This document shows positions 17,510 through 26,405 of a DNA stretch of 64,000 nucleotides, piece by piece (the first letter of the stretch is position 1; each line of letters begins with the position of its first letter). This stretch comes from Dyadobacter linearis (GTDB taxonomy: Bacteria; Bacteroidota; Bacteroidia; Cytophagales; Spirosomataceae), in contig NZ_CAJRAU010000007.1 of assembly GCF_907165045.1 (NCBI RefSeq), positions 186,001-250,000 of the forward strand. Reading direction: 5' to 3'. Position numbers and translations under genes: made by a program. The notes beneath the pieces were generated by a model. That model was given only the letters and a program-made list of their open reading frames with translations. It had not been told where the DNA came from and ran no database searches.

Positions 17510-19402
17510 TCAATAGGGTATTTCGGCAATTATAAATATGCCTGAATGACTTACTTCAAGGTAGAAGTTTCCATCGAGGTAATTTACAAGTAACGAGTAG
17601 CTTGACAAATCTTTTCGCACAATTTCATCCGTCTTAGTGACCGACCCAATTTTTTCATCGGCTTCAATCACGACCCGCAGGTGTTCGTCGCAATAAAGGA
17701 GTTGTGCCGAGCCGCGGGAAACCTGGTCCCGGCGGCAGATATATTGAACCATTTCTGTGGTAATGCGATAGATAGCCAGTTCTTTTTCCGTGTACAGATT
17801 TCGCTTTTCCCCTGCTGTGAGAAATGTGAATTTGGCATTGTGAGCGGATAACGAATCGACAACATGCTTGATGCTGCCCGCTAATCCGATCCGTTCGAAT
17901 TCGGGAGGCATGAGCGTTTGGGAAATACGCCGCAGGTCATTACTGCTCTTGTGAATCAATGGTTCAATTTCCTCGACATCCTGCATTTCCGGCTGCGCGA
18001 TATTTTCTCTGAGGTACAAGCCCCTTTTTAGCGAAGCGAATTTAAGACGTATAGTAGCCAGCGTTCCACCGAGTTCATCGTGCAGATCCGCCGCAATCCG
18101 TCTCCGTTCTGCGTCCTGCGTTTTCAAAATGGAAGACGTCAGTTCGCGTTGCAGGTCATTTAGTCCGCGGTAATATTTGTCCCTTTCCCGGATCAGCCTG
18201 TTGCCAAGCTCAATACCAAGCACTACCATTTCAATAATAGGGATATACAAAATTGAGGTATAGTAAAACCAGGTGGTCGGAACGCCAAACAGTATAATCA
18301 GCGCAAACCAGATGCAGGAAGCGAAATACGGGCCCGCCGCGATAAAATAAAAATAAGCCGCCCGCTTCCTGTGGATCATGCCAACGATGATCATCACAAA
18401 GATCAGGATGATCGAAAACATCCCCATCAGAAAAAAGATGGACACGAAAAGCGTATTGAGCGACAGCACCGCGATTGCAATAGAGAGGACCGGCAGGATG
18501 TAAGCAAGATATTTAGCCGTTTTTACCACCCAGCGCCACAGCAAATGGTCGGCACTCAGAAAGTATCTGGAAAATTGCAGCAGAAAATACATCATGAGTC
18601 CGGTCGTTACCAGCCGTACGCCGATTGCTATCTCAAACGGATCAATATGGAAGTATTGCAGGATGATCCCGTCATTTGCGATACACAGAATAAAGTAGAA
18701 AAGGCAGTAGCCTGCGTAGTAAATAAGCAGCTTGTATTTCGTTACAAAAAACAGAATAAAACTGAGTAGGAAGGCACTCAGTATCACACCCAGGCTTATA
18801 AACGCAAGTGAATCGTAGGTGACCAGGAATGCGTGAAATGCATTCCGCTGATATAGTTTGAAGGGAAGTATGACACTGTTTTCGTCTCTGAAAACGCGCC
18901 AGTAAATGGTAACTTCCTGTTGCGGCCGGATATCCACAGGAAATGCAAAGTAGCGCGTGATGATCGGTTTTTGGTTAATGTAAGTCCTTTGACTGAAATG
19001 TTCCTGCTGGTAAGTCACTTCATTTTCGTCGTTGACAATATAGAAAGCGATATCTGACAATTCGTTCTGATGCAGGTAAGAAACAAGCTGATTAACCTGT
19101 GTGCCATTATTTATGATGGTTGCGCGTATCCAGTGGTAACGGTGGTCATTGCCAAAATGCGGTATCAGGCGTTCCAAAACGGTGAAAGGCAACTTTTTTG
19201 ATAAAATATCCTGAATCCTCAGATTACTGTCGACAGTGCTGAATGCGTACAGATAGCCGTGCAAATCCGTCTCCCGAAACTGATCGTCAATGGGAAAAGC
19301 ATACGGTTTACCCGGCAATGTATCCGGCGGGAAAGGAGTCCGGGCTATACATGCAGCGCCGAGGTTGGCTAGAAAGGCCAATAGCAGGAGGGTTTTGCGC
19401 AT
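17510..19402 (-). CDS. 7TM-DISM histidine kinase with degenerate ATP-binding domain (kinase 3 of 3)
   Basis: 630 residues, same layout: signal peptide (~1-20), DISMED2-type sensor (~40-185, FGNDHRYHWIRA), seven transmembrane helices (~195-395), and a good HisKA_3 domain with RRRIAADLHDELGGTLAT (His441). The C-terminal HATPase_c domain has lost its signatures. The N-box Asn that binds Mg-ATP is Tyr554 (EMVQYICRR against EMVQNIFKH in kinase 2). The DxGxG box reads ADEKIG. The GMGL box is replaced by SSYS-type sequence. The reading frame is intact and the fold length is kept, so it looks like a maintained pseudokinase rather than decay. It may be phosphorylated by its neighbours, heterodimerise with them, or act as phosphatase or scaffold (inference). 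It is the first gene of the operon, 37-43 bp from the upstream palindrome. Confidence 0.93.
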   Translation of the reverse strand: MRKTLLLLAFLANLGAACIARTPFPPDTLPGKPYAFPIDDQFRETDLHGYLYAFSTVDSNLRIQDILSKKLPFTVLERLIPHFGNDHRYHWIRATIINNGTQVNQLVSYLHQNELSDIAFYIVNDENEVTYQQEHFSQRTYINQKPIITRYFAFPVDIRPQQEVTIYWRVFRDENSVILPFKLYQRNAFHAFLVTYDSLAFISLGVILSAFLLSFILFFVTKYKLLIYYAGYCLFYFILCIANDGIILQYFHIDPFEIAIGVRLVTTGLMMYFLLQFSRYFLSADHLLWRWVVKTAKYLAYILPVLSIAIAVLSLNTLFVSIFFLMGMFSIILIFVMIIVGMIHRKRAAYFYFIAAGPYFASCIWFALIILFGVPTTWFYYTSILYIPIIEMVVLGIELGNRLIRERDKYYRGLNDLQRELTSSILKTQDAERRRIAADLHDELGGTLATIRLKFASLKRGLYLRENIAQPEMQDVEEIEPLIHKSSNDLRRISQTLMPPEFERIGLAGSIKHVVDSLSAHNAKFTFLTAGEKRNLYTEKELAIYRITTEMVQYICRRDQVSRGSAQLLYCDEHLRVVIEADEKIGSVTKTDEIVRKDLSSYSLLVNYLDGNFYLEVSHSGIFIIAEIPY

Positions 19403-19445
19403 CAGAGAATTTTTGCGAAAGATACACGAAGCCGGTACTAGTAAA

Positions 19446-19465
19446 AATACCCCGATGGGGGTATT
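19446..19465. promoter_or_regulatory. NarL-type 7-2-7 palindrome, copy 1 (divergent promoter region)
   Basis: AATACCCCGATGGGGGTATT; its core TACCCCG-AT-GGGGGTA has the 7-2-7 spacing of NarL/FixJ-family operators (TACYYMT half-sites). It lies in the 123-bp gap between the kinase operon (start 19402, minus) and the M43-protease gene (start 19526, plus), so it could control both. An almost identical copy is at 21703-21722. Binding by the regulator encoded at 14926-15567 is inference. Confidence 0.6.
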
Positions 19466-19525
19466 GCCAGCGGCGGGGAATGCAGTGAGATTTGTTGTAC
19501 GTAAACCTCTCTAAAATCAGTTCGT

Positions 19526-21646
19526 ATGAATTCAATTCTACGTTACAAAAACATTCTTTCTGTCCTCGTCCTTTCACTTTGCATTTCTGGTTGTGAAAGC
19601 GAATTGGAACAAAGCATGAACGAGTACTATCCCGTGCGCGGTGTGAAGGAAATGACTATTGGCAAGCCTGCTAAGACCGATTATTTTATTGGAATGGAAG
19701 ACATTTCAATTCCGCTGACGGCAAGTGCTTTCGACGCGGCAGGCGAGCAGCTTGATGTTCCGGAAAAGCTGATCTATTTTACCCAGGGAGATAAAATCAT
19801 AGAGGAAAGTGAATTTACAATCGCAGCCGAAGGTACCTATCAAATTGTAGCGCACCTGGGAGAAATACGAAGTGATACCCTCACTATACGCGCACTAGAT
19901 CCATCAAAACTATCTCTCCATTTGTCCATCGACCAGGCGCAGCAGGAGATTTTCGTCGCTGACGGAAAGGCTGCTCTGGACTTCAAAATCGCGCTTTTTC
20001 ATCATGGCGTGGAGGTGCCGCTATCATCGGAGTTTGTCCTGTATTGCAACAACGAGGTATTAACAAGCGAGTCGTTTTCGACCAGAAAGGCCGGGCAATA
20101 TAAATTTAAAGCGACTGGCGGAAACCTGACAAGCAACGAGATCACTGCGGAAGCATTAAGTCCCGTGAAGAAGCTCAGGCTTTCTAAGCAATCAACCGAT
20201 GCCCGTTTTTTTGGCTACAACATTTCTGAAACCGGTTTTGTATTGGAAGGGTTGAATGCTGCCAATGAGCCGGTGCCACTTAGCGAAGATATCAGGCTTT
20301 TCAAGGGCACGAATGAGATTGATGCTGGTGCCAAATTCAAAACGAGCGAGTTGGGTAAGGTGACTTTTCAGGCCAAGGGATACAAGATAGAGAGCAATTC
20401 GCTGGACATAGAGGTGATGAGTCCGGTCAAAACGTTGAAATTGAGCTATACACAATACGGTAATACCTTTTGGGCGGACGGATTTTCGGAGGTTTCGTTT
20501 TCGGTGGAAGCACTGGATTTCGACGGCAAGCCGATCACGCCGACGGCGGATGTAAAACTGTATCAAGGCACCGATATCATCGACTATTCAAAGCGTTTTA
20601 CAACCAGGAAAACCGGGGACCTGACTTTCCAGGTAAAAGGATTTAATGCAGAAAGTAATATAGTCACCATTACGGCTACTGCGCCAAATACATTCGACAT
20701 CGTTCGCATTCCCGTAATTTTTCATGAAGTGAATACAGAAAACCTGACCCAGGCCAAAGTCAACGAGTTGCTGGAAGGGGTTACAAAGGCTTTCAGGAAT
20801 CAGTGGAATCCTACGGGCGGCCCGAAAGACCCGAATTCCAGCGATTTGTTTATAGAAGTTTACGCGGCTGAGCGTGATCCGGAGGGGAATATCCTGCCGA
20901 TAAAAGGTTTGCACCGTGTAAAATCTGCTAAGTGATCGTTCAAAGTCGACACGGATGACAATGTTAATGAGGCGGCGGATGATGCTTTCAGCTACTTCTG
21001 GACACCGGAATACTTCCTCAATATTTGGGTGTATCCCAATATTGAAGGCAATTATGCCAATGCCAGCTGGGCCTATTATCCGATGGTCACACGAGATTTG
21101 GAAGGCGTAGATGTTGGTGGAAAGGGATCCAGGCCCCACTATGCCTATGGTGTATTCCTGAATGCGAAGCATCTGGGCCCGGGCGACGGGGTGGAAGTGA
21201 CAGCTCACGAGATAGGTCATGCGCTGGCGCTTGCGCACGTCTTCGATGGAGGCCTGGATACTCACTTCGGATGCAATAAGGGAGATCCTGACTACTGCGG
21301 CGATACGCAATACTATGATCGCAATGCGTATGAAAAGAATTACCAGGAAGAACGTTACAACCGCAGGAATTGTGAAGGAGAAGCGTACATCGCGAACAAT
21401 TTCATGGACTACTATTATAGTCACGACAATTCGTTTACGGTTGATCAGAGAAAACGGGTGCGGCATACCATCAACTACGGACTTTGGCTACCGACCCCAT
21501 TCAACGGATTTCAGAATGGCCGTGTGATACGCAATGGCTACGTCGAAAAGCCGGAAAAATTCATTTACCGGGAGCCGATACCGTGTTTCTTTTCAGGGTT
21601 GGGGGATGAAAGCAAATTCGAGAAACGAATCCAACCAGATGAATAA
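19526..21646 (+). pseudogene. Lipoprotein M43-type metalloprotease gene with an in-frame TGA
   Basis: Two collinear frames in the same phase (19526-20935 and 20936-21646) are separated only by TGA at codon 470. The first half has a lipoprotein signal (LCISGC, Cys24), then repeated Ig-like domains of ~90-95 residues (each ending ...FQ.KG...ESN...I.. then a SPVK-type link, ~35-395), then the start of a protease domain (RIPVIFHEV). The second half continues that domain with the zinc motif HEIGHALALAH (codons 561-571) and a Met-turn (NNFMDYYY). The only start in the second half is a poor GTG at 21029. Either the protease is dead and only the Ig-like part is made, or the TGA is read through, or it is a sequencing error. 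In the zinc motif the usual Gly before the last His pair is Ala. The gene is divergent to the kinase operon. Confidence 0.85.
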
Positions 21647-21702
21647 AGGAATCGACATTACACTCGCGTATATAGCTGACCGTTCCTAATGTGTGACCGT
21701 AG

Positions 21703-21722
21703 AATACCCCGATCGGGGTATT
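21703..21722. promoter_or_regulatory. NarL-type 7-2-7 palindrome, copy 2 (upstream of the envelope operon)
   Basis: AATACCCCGATCGGGGTATT, a perfect 20-bp palindrome differing from copy 1 (19446-19465) by one central base. It is 107 bp upstream of the first gene of the eight-gene plus-strand operon and in the only sizeable gap before it. The same half-sites in front of the kinase operon suggest a shared regulator, most simply the NarL/FixJ protein at 14926-15567. Confidence 0.6.
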
Positions 21723-21829
21723 GAGCGACATGATCTGACAAGTGCAAATTTGTCTTACAAACGCGGACGTATCGCTGTAGGCCAGGCTACTCATATCCGA
21801 CGTAACCCAACTCTATCAAAAGATCCCGA

Positions 21830-24217
21830 ATGAAAAAACGTTTACTATTACTGTTCTTTTACCTTACTCTCATTGCATTCAGCTGCACACGCGAAGTTTC
21901 GGTGCAGGTGGGCGGCCCGATCGTGGAAGAGGGCCAGATTACGGGAAAGGTCATTTTGCCAGTTAATACCAAAGCGGATACTTCCGGGCTGGTGGTACTT
22001 TCCGGGGCAGGCAGCAGCATTCCTGTCGCTTCGCAATTTGCAATCGATACCACTGGCAAAGTTTCAACAACGGTGCTCAATAATAGTAAAGGTGAGGTTC
22101 TGCTGCTCGGCTATAACTATCCTGGGCAGACCAATCACAGCATTTCCGCCGAATCGACTGCACTGGCGCTTTTAATGAATACATTGACTTTGCGCTCACT
22201 CTCAGTTTTCGGGAAATTGGAAATGATCGAAAAAATCAAGAAAGATCCATCTTACCAGGAGCTTGCCAAGCAAATTTCGCTTGGCTTACAGTCCGGCCGG
22301 GCAGTGACCGATACGACTAATACTGAATTGATAAAGGCCATTGCTTCTATGTTCAAATCCACTACCGGTTTGAGGACAACGGCGACAGCAGGATACAAAG
22401 ATCCCATCAAAATCACGACTGCCAATACCGAGGTAATGCTCCAAAACAACAATGTAGCGCATACTTATGTGGCTGGGGTTTACAAGGACAACAAGGCTGT
22501 CGGCCCGATGTATGTAATTGGCGGCCGGACACTTTTTGCGACCAGCCTGGCAGAAGCTGCGGCTGGTGTATTTGGTGATGGTTATGGAATGCCTTCACCC
22601 GCACAGTTCACGCTGTCCGGTAATGGGGAATATACGATCAAGATCCGGTCTGGAAAGCCCTCGGAAGGAGACGAAACGCTGGAAAGCAGATTTGCCAGAA
22701 ATCATAACGTGCACCGGTTTCTTTATGGAATCCTGAGAGATGTCTTTCCAATCGCTAATGATTGTGGTTCGGCCATTCTTGAATCGATACCTGTGAAGCT
22801 TAAAAGCATTATGGACAAAAGGGAATCCGTGTTGGCAACTGCTAATTCTCCGGAAGTTTTTGCGGCCCTTGCGCTCGACATTACCGGCGAGGCGCTGGAA
22901 ACTGCCACAGACCTTTTGAAGGAGTGCGACGCGGGCGAGGACTCGTTCAAATTCCTGAGAAGTCTGGGCAAGACGTTTTCGCTGCTGGGCATCGCCACCA
23001 AATTCATGACCGCAGCCAACATTACTGCTCACACGAACGATTTGTTCCAGGCAAAAGCATCCATCGACAGCTGTTTTCAGGTGGTTGGTTTGAAACTCGT
23101 TAAATGCGGGGAACAGCCTGTTTACCTGGTGGATTCGGTGAGTGGCGGTAATCAAAAAGGGGAAGCCGGTAAAGCTTTGCCATTGCCATTGGTTGTCAAG
23201 GTAAGGACCGAAGACGGAAAACCGGCGATCAAAGCGATGGTGAGCTGGGTTGTTAAATCGGGTGGGGGAAAAGTAAGCCTGGAAGAGACAGAAACCAGTT
23301 ACGACGGAATAGCCCAGGTTACCTGGACACCCGGGCCGGGAAAAGGAGTGCAGCAAGTGGAAGCTCACGTCAACAAAACGAAAGGCTCTACAACGGCCAC
23401 ATTCAAAGCAACCGCATTCGATGGCAACGACCGGAAAGCAGAAATAGCCTCAGGAAACAGCCAAACCGGCCAATATGGCAAAGAGCTAGCCAAGCCACTG
23501 ACCATTCGCGTGCTGAACGGAGAAGGCAGGCCGGAAGCTGGTGTAGAAGTAGCCTGGAAGATCCTGGCCGGGGGAGGAGACTTTGGGAATTTGCAGCGCA
23601 TCACGAATGTAGAAGGGTTGGTTTCGGCCAACTGGAAGCTGGGGCCGTCCGGCGGACAGAATGTGGAGGTGATTGTGAAGAAGAAGGATGGGACGCCGGC
23701 GGCGGGTTCGCCGGTGGTGTTTTCGGCGAGTGGGGGTAAAGAGGGGAATTTGGCTAAATTAATATTAGGAAATTGGAAATTGGTTAAGGAATATGGTATG
23801 GACAGGCCGGGTCCATACAGCTACACCTTTGACGGGCCTGACCATTTTTTTTGGATTTTTAAAGGGGGCGGGGATTATGAATACCGGACATTTTACGATC
23901 AGAAGTGGAGTACAGGAGATAATATTTATAAAATTGACGAAGAGGAAAAAGTGCTGTTCTTTTTTGATCCCTCAGATAAAGAATGGTGGGGCAGGCGCAT
24001 TGTTACGCTAAATGAAAATACGCTACTTCTATATGAAGAAGAATTAGATGTAGTACTCCAAGGGGTAAAATTTGATTACACCACATATACTGAATTCGAG
24101 AGGATATCTGAAATTCCAAACCTAAGAGTAGGTAGCAACTCTACAAAGAGAATCACCCCATCCGCAAAAGGTAAGATTGGCGGTATAAGATCACCCTTTC
24201 AAAAATCTATTAAATGA
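21830..24217 (+). CDS. Surface lipoprotein with Ig-like (Big_1-type) repeats and lipocalin-like tail
   Basis: 795 residues, lipobox AFSC with lipidated Cys19. Residues ~25-110 form a beta-rich domain that begins VGGPIVEEGQITG, shared almost word for word with the next gene. Residues ~110-425 are mainly helical with Cys residues. Two invasin-type Ig-like domains follow (~430-530, GEAGKALPLPLVVKV; ~540-640, GQYGKELAKPLTIRV), each with the G.A...W....G pattern. The last ~150 residues (from LILGNWKLVKEYG) look like the small beta-barrel domain of Bacteroidetes lipocalin-like proteins. It is the first gene of the operon, with the palindrome 107 bp upstream, and overlaps the next gene by ATGA. Function unknown; adhesive or substrate-binding surface protein is the best guess. 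Confidence 0.85.
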   Translation: MKKRLLLLFFYLTLIAFSCTREVSVQVGGPIVEEGQITGKVILPVNTKADTSGLVVLSGAGSSIPVASQFAIDTTGKVSTTVLNNSKGEVLLLGYNYPGQTNHSISAESTALALLMNTLTLRSLSVFGKLEMIEKIKKDPSYQELAKQISLGLQSGRAVTDTTNTELIKAIASMFKSTTGLRTTATAGYKDPIKITTANTEVMLQNNNVAHTYVAGVYKDNKAVGPMYVIGGRTLFATSLAEAAAGVFGDGYGMPSPAQFTLSGNGEYTIKIRSGKPSEGDETLESRFARNHNVHRFLYGILRDVFPIANDCGSAILESIPVKLKSIMDKRESVLATANSPEVFAALALDITGEALETATDLLKECDAGEDSFKFLRSLGKTFSLLGIATKFMTAANITAHTNDLFQAKASIDSCFQVVGLKLVKCGEQPVYLVDSVSGGNQKGEAGKALPLPLVVKVRTEDGKPAIKAMVSWVVKSGGGKVSLEETETSYDGIAQVTWTPGPGKGVQQVEAHVNKTKGSTTATFKATAFDGNDRKAEIASGNSQTGQYGKELAKPLTIRVLNGEGRPEAGVEVAWKILAGGGDFGNLQRITNVEGLVSANWKLGPSGGQNVEVIVKKKDGTPAAGSPVVFSASGGKEGNLAKLILGNWKLVKEYGMDRPGPYSYTFDGPDHFFWIFKGGGDYEYRTFYDQKWSTGDNIYKIDEEEKVLFFFDPSDKEWWGRRIVTLNENTLLLYEEELDVVLQGVKFDYTTYTEFERISEIPNLRVGSNSTKRITPSAKGKIGGIRSPFQKSIK

Positions 24218-26382
24218 TGGCTATAAGACTAGTTTACTCGGTCATATTCGCTCTTCTGGTGCTTTTTGATACCAGCTGTACCAACGAAATCAATATTCAG
24301 CAGGCGGGGCCGGTCGTAGAGGAAGGGCAGGTCGGCGGTAGCATCAGTTTGCCGGCCGGCATCAAGATAGATACCGCCGGATTGAAGGTGTTTTCGGCAT
24401 TAAAAAGCACGACGCCGGTCAACTCATCTTATGCAGTTGACACAGCCGGTAAAACTTCTACCACGCTGTTGATGAACAAAAACGGCGATATTGTACTGAT
24501 GGGTTATAACTATCCCGGGCAAACAGAGAGTGATCTTTCGCCAGCATCCACGGCACTGGCGATGTTGATGAATTCGCTTATGATCAGTTCGTTAACCACA
24601 GAGGGTAGGGTCGATGCCATCCAAAAAATAAAGGCCGAACCGGCATTCAATGCGTTCGTTGATGAAGTATCCGCAGTGTTGCAAGCTGGTAAATCCGTAA
24701 CTGATACCACCAATACTTCCTTGTTCCGCTCAATGGCTGCGGTTTTTAATGATGTGACCAATCTGAGAACAGCCGCGGTACAGAGTTATGACAAGCCGAT
24801 TACCATTAAAACTGCCAACACGGAATTATTGCTGCAAAATAGTTATGTCTCACATACCTATGTCGCCGGGATTTATAAAGACGGAAAAAATCTGGCACGG
24901 CTCACGATCGACGGCAGAAGGATATTTGCTACCAGCCTGACAGATGCTGTTATGGGCAAATGGGGCGATGGTTATGGCATGCCGGACCCTGTTATGTACT
25001 CAATGGCGGACAATGGGGAATATTCCGTAGTGATTCGCTCAGGGAAACCATCTGAAGGGGACGATAGCGAAGAAAGCAAACTGGCGAGGAGGCAAAATGT
25101 ATATTTTTTCATGCTTAATCTGGTCCTGGATCATCTGCCTATCCGGGCTGGTTGTCTGAAAACAACGGCGCAGGGCATCCAGAACCTGTCGAAGAGTTTG
25201 GTTGAAAAAAAAGAGTTGGTGCTGAAGAAAGCCAAATCTCCGCAAGAGTTTGCAATTATTGCTCTGGAACTGGCAGGGGAAATGTTTGCATTGTCCAATG
25301 AAGCGGTGCTGTCGTGCAGTGGATTGACAGATCAAACAAATTTCTTCACAAGGGGACTGGGAAGATTGTTTCGATGTGTGAGCGTGGCAAGCAAATTCAT
25401 GGTACTGGGCAATGTGATGTCTCACACCAATGATCTGTTTCAGGCGAGGGCTGCCATGGATACCTGTTTTCAGGTAATCGGTTTGCGGACATTCAGATGT
25501 GGGGAGCAGCCCACTTACCTGGTAAGCTCAGCTGACGGGGATAAGCAAACAGGCGAAGCGGGTAAAGAACTTGAAAAGCCGCTCAAAGTAAAAGTGACAG
25601 ATGATGACGAAAGGCCCGCCGGTAAAGCGAAGGTCGTCTGGATCGTGAGATCCGGGGGTGGGTCGGTCAGCAACATTACATCCGAAACCAATAATGAGGG
25701 GTTCGCGGAAATGAAATGGAAGCTCGGCGCTGCCGCTGCACAGCAGGTTGAAGCTTATGTGAATAAAAAAACGGAATCGAAATCAGCCATGTTCACTGCC
25801 AATGTTGCTGTTGCATCCGCTTTTAAAGTGGAGATCATCAGCAAAAATGCCAGTGGAAACTTCTATACCAATCCGATTAAAGTGCGGGTCACCGACGCCA
25901 GTGGAAATCCGTTGCCGCAGGTAGAACTTAACTGGGCACCTGAGTCGGGTGTGAGGCTTACCAATTTTGAGCAGTTTACAAATTACGACGGAATCGCCCA
26001 GGCGTCAATTGTCCTGACGGGGGGAAAGATTGCTATGCAAGTAGCCGTTAAGAACGACGATTCGAAATCGGTGACGTTTAGCCCGCAGCAATTTGTCTCG
26101 GGAGTACCTTATGACCTGTTCTGCTTTATCGATATCAACGATAACCGCGAATCTTTGCCGAATCCTTTCAAGCTTATTTTCGTAGACAAGCATCTGATCC
26201 CATTTCCGGGTCTGGATGTCATAATCGGGCCAGCGAACAGCAATAGCATCGATGGGAGTGGTACGAACGAACGGGGGGAAATGACCGTTACGCGCAACAA
26301 TCCCAGCATTACGCAATATCGTCTTAACATCAATGTTAATGGCCAAACAATAGCATCATGGGCCAACATCATAATAAAATGA
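24214..26382 (+). CDS. Surface lipoprotein with Ig-like repeats, paralogue of the preceding gene
   Basis: 722 residues with lipobox DTSC (Cys22). The N-terminal ~425 residues follow the preceding protein closely (AGPVVEEGQVGGSISLPAG; GYNYPGQTESDLSPASTALA; SGKPSEGDDSEESKLARRQN). An Ig-like domain (~435-530, GEAGKELEKPLKVKV) is followed by two more beta-domains (~540-630, VRVTDASGNPLPQVELNW; ~630-722). Instead of the lipocalin-like tail it ends with a domain shared with the next gene (NPF.L.F.D..LIP..G..V). The start overlaps the previous stop by 4 bp (ATGA), which implies coupled translation. It probably arose by tandem duplication followed by exchange of C-terminal modules. Confidence 0.85.
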   Translation: MMAIRLVYSVIFALLVLFDTSCTNEINIQQAGPVVEEGQVGGSISLPAGIKIDTAGLKVFSALKSTTPVNSSYAVDTAGKTSTTLLMNKNGDIVLMGYNYPGQTESDLSPASTALAMLMNSLMISSLTTEGRVDAIQKIKAEPAFNAFVDEVSAVLQAGKSVTDTTNTSLFRSMAAVFNDVTNLRTAAVQSYDKPITIKTANTELLLQNSYVSHTYVAGIYKDGKNLARLTIDGRRIFATSLTDAVMGKWGDGYGMPDPVMYSMADNGEYSVVIRSGKPSEGDDSEESKLARRQNVYFFMLNLVLDHLPIRAGCLKTTAQGIQNLSKSLVEKKELVLKKAKSPQEFAIIALELAGEMFALSNEAVLSCSGLTDQTNFFTRGLGRLFRCVSVASKFMVLGNVMSHTNDLFQARAAMDTCFQVIGLRTFRCGEQPTYLVSSADGDKQTGEAGKELEKPLKVKVTDDDERPAGKAKVVWIVRSGGGSVSNITSETNNEGFAEMKWKLGAAAAQQVEAYVNKKTESKSAMFTANVAVASAFKVEIISKNASGNFYTNPIKVRVTDASGNPLPQVELNWAPESGVRLTNFEQFTNYDGIAQASIVLTGGKIAMQVAVKNDDSKSVTFSPQQFVSGVPYDLFCFIDINDNRESLPNPFKLIFVDKHLIPFPGLDVIIGPANSNSIDGSGTNERGEMTVTRNNPSITQYRLNINVNGQTIASWANIIIK

Positions 26383-26405
26383 GATTTTTCCATTTTATGA
26401 ATCAC

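Noticed and set aside
20588..21466. 292-codon minus-strand frame antisense to the M43 gene
   Set aside because: Composition (Ile/Arg/Val-rich, no domain) is typical of an antisense shadow, and the opposite strand has clear protease motifs.
22595..23368. 257-codon minus-strand frame antisense to the first Ig-like lipoprotein
   Set aside because: Long only because the coding strand is G+C-rich; low-complexity Phe/Arg composition.
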